Of a stretch of 64,000 bases of DNA, positions 62,290 to 64,000 are shown one piece after another. The stretch comes from Chitinophagaceae bacterium (GTDB taxonomy: Bacteria > Bacteroidota > Bacteroidia > Chitinophagales > Chitinophagaceae). Position numbers and translations under genes: made by a program. A model generated the notes under the pieces. The model was not told the DNA's origin. It did not search any database and saw only the letters and a program-made list of their open reading frames with translations. Each line of letters begins with the position of its first letter. Positions within the stretch are counted from its first letter, which is position 1. The DNA is taken from NCBI GenBank assembly GCA_004028795.1, contig SAIW01000009.1:124001-188000 (forward strand), written 5' to 3'.

Positions 62290-64000
62290 ATGAAACTCGT
62301 TAAACTTACCACAACCTTATTCGTATTGTCAACCTTGACTGTTGTACAATTAAAAGCTCAAACAACACCATCTTTAACATTAGATTTCAGTAAACAAGGT
62401 GCATCAGTCAGTCCCATGCTTTATGGATTAATGACTGAAGAAATAAACCATTCTTACGATGGTGGTTTATATGCAGAACTTATTCGTAACAGAATATTTA
62501 AAGACAATAAAAACAATCCTGATGCATGGAGTTTGATAAGAACAGATTCTGCTTCTAAAGCATCTATAAAATTGATTGCTGCTAATCAGGATAATATTCC
62601 TTTCGATGAACGTCGTCATGCTATCAATGGTGCCTTAACAACCTGTTTAAGATTAACTGTTGAGAAAGCAGCAGGTAAAGTTGGTATAACTAACGAAGGT
62701 TATTGGGGTATTCCTGTAAAACCTTCAACAACTTATAATGCATCTTTTTATATAAAAGGTTCAGGCAGTGTGCAACCATTCCGCAGACCTAATCAACCTG
62801 CACCGGCAAATCCTGCTCCTGTAATTGAAGACAGTACCGCCGGCCCGATAACTGTAAGCATTGTAAGTAATGATGGTAAAACTGTTTATGCTTCCGGTAC
62901 CATTAATTTAGCCAAAAGCAGTTTCTGGAAAAAATATGAATTAAAATTAACTACAGCAGCAGATATTAAACCAACTACTGATGCAAAGTTTGTAATAACA
63001 ACCGACAGAGTAGGGCTTTATTACTTAAATCTCATTTCTTTATTTCCGCCAACATATAATAACAGACCGAACGGTAACAGACCTGATTTAATTAAAATGA
63101 TGGCTGATATGAAGCCTAAGTTTTTACGCTTTCCGGGTGGCAATTTTTTAGAAGGGCCATTAATTAACGATGCTTTTCCTTGGAAGCAAACATTAGGCCC
63201 TATTGAAAACCGCCCCGGCCATAATGGTTCATGGGGTTATCGCCCAACAGATGGTATGGGTTTATTAGAGTTTTTATATTGGTGTGAAGAAGTAGGAGCA
63301 GAGCCTGTGCTGGCTGTATATGCAGGTTACTCTTTAAACGGAGACCATGTTGATGCAGGTACTCTGCTTAAACCTTATGTTGATGATGCATTAGATGAAA
63401 TTGAATATGTAATTGGCGATGTAAATACATATTGGGGAGCCAAACGTGCAGCAGACGGTCACCCCAAACCATTTAAATTAACTTATGTTGAAATAGGAAA
63501 CGAAGATTGGTTTGACAGAACTAACAGCTATGATGGAAGGTTTACACAATTCAGAGAAGCGATAGAAAAAAAATATCCGCAACTGCATTGTATATCCACT
63601 ATTGCAGATGCTCAATATCCTAACTTAAAAGTTACTTCAGGTAAAAAGCCTGAAGTATTAGATGAACATTATTATCGCAATAGCTGGGAAATGTGGGAGA
63701 ATGCTTCTCAATATGATAAGTACGATAGAAAAGGGCCTAAAATTTTTGTGGGTGAATGGGCAACTCGTGAAGGTGCACCAACTACCAATTTAAATGCTGC
63801 ATTAGGAGATGCTGCATGGATGACAGGTATGGAAAGAAATTCAGACCTCATCATTATGTCATGCTATGCACCATTGTTTGTAAATGTAAATACAGCAACT
63901 GCAACAGCACCTAAAGCATGGCAGTGGGATTCTGATTTAATAGGTTATAATGCTTTAAATAGTTATGGTTCTCCTTCTTATTATGTACAAAAATTATTTG
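62290..64000 (+). CDS. GH51 alpha-L-arabinofuranosidase (partial, runs off the end)
   Basis: 570 residues visible, no stop before the window end. Signal peptide 1-23 (L-K-A-Q). An N-terminal carbohydrate-binding-like beta region (about 85-250) with a Pro-rich loop (R-R-P-N-Q-P-A-P-A-N-P-A-P) is followed by the GH51 barrel: F-L-R-F-P-G-G-N-F near 277-285, E-I-G-N-E-D-W with acid/base Glu405, and V-G-E-W-A-T with nucleophile Glu489. Releases arabinose side chains from arabinoxylan. Only 24 bp after the esterase gene, so probably the same operon. Confidence 0.9.
   Translation, partial: MKLVKLTTTLFVLSTLTVVQLKAQTTPSLTLDFSKQGASVSPMLYGLMTEEINHSYDGGLYAELIRNRIFKDNKNNPDAWSLIRTDSASKASIKLIAANQDNIPFDERRHAINGALTTCLRLTVEKAAGKVGITNEGYWGIPVKPSTTYNASFYIKGSGSVQPFRRPNQPAPANPAPVIEDSTAGPITVSIVSNDGKTVYASGTINLAKSSFWKKYELKLTTAADIKPTTDAKFVITTDRVGLYYLNLISLFPPTYNNRPNGNRPDLIKMMADMKPKFLRFPGGNFLEGPLINDAFPWKQTLGPIENRPGHNGSWGYRPTDGMGLLEFLYWCEEVGAEPVLAVYAGYSLNGDHVDAGTLLKPYVDDALDEIEYVIGDVNTYWGAKRAADGHPKPFKLTYVEIGNEDWFDRTNSYDGRFTQFREAIEKKYPQLHCISTIADAQYPNLKVTSGKKPEVLDEHYYRNSWEMWENASQYDKYDRKGPKIFVGEWATREGAPTTNLNAALGDAAWMTGMERNSDLIIMSCYAPLFVNVNTATATAPKAWQWDSDLIGYNALNSYGSPSYYVQKLF

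Overview
The window is AT-rich chromosomal DNA from a Bacteroidota bacterium, most likely Chitinophagaceae or a close relative. This is inferred from family content (DUF3822, a Mrp lacking CxxC, adjacent DUF1800/DUF1501 genes, S74-like and CarboxypepD_reg-like secreted proteins), from TAnnTTTG-type promoter boxes and from weak Shine-Dalgarno sequences. No rRNA, tRNA, CRISPR array, transposase or phage gene was seen. Most of it is ordinary chromosome, with three accessory-looking parts.

Layout. 1-2 kb: end of a deacetylase-like gene converging on an ABC exporter pair. 2.1-10.1 kb: a GH5 glucanase divergent from a four-gene exopolysaccharide-synthase-like operon: a membrane histidine kinase homologue with a degenerate catalytic core, a BcsB-like periplasmic protein, a GT2 synthase with an N-terminal GspE_N/MshEN-type domain, and a polytopic membrane protein broken by a frameshift. 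10.1-37.9 kb: housekeeping and secreted proteins (prmC, ribD, YigZ, hbd, mrp, phoH, GT4, thioesterase, MATE, then a tight run DUF3822-rsmD-bioD-MTHF synthetase-lpxK-rnr, then DUF1080, DUF1800, DUF1501, DUF2339 and saccharopine dehydrogenase-like).

37.9-39.1 kb holds no protein gene. Its minus strand carries what looks like an approximately 610-nt structured RNA, with a good Bacteroidota promoter, many helices with GNRA loops, and a 15-bp terminal helix followed by a U-run. Several helices need G-U pairs that exist only on the minus strand. I do not recognise the RNA; it is the strongest candidate for something undescribed.

39.1-56.1 kb: hmgA, small secreted proteins, dnaE, an NlpC/P60 lipoprotein, a flippase, an M1 peptidase, a peptide-binding lipoprotein, msrA, a MutS2 without an Smr domain, and a zinc alcohol dehydrogenase. 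56.4-64 kb: an arabinoxylan-degradation cluster (CE1-type esterase, a truncated copy of it, an acetylxylan-esterase-like hydrolase, GH8 exo-oligoxylanase, a double CE1 esterase and a GH51 arabinofuranosidase running off the end).

A second theme is dispersed small repeats: a 92-bp element with 18-bp terminal inverted repeats, a family around GTACAAGTGTGCGACGCAAC, and short palindromes nested inside both. Several repeat-like sequences lie inside reading frames (M1 peptidase and binding-protein signal peptides, bioD, rnr, the saccharopine dehydrogenase homologue), which suggests intergenic repeats being recruited into proteins.
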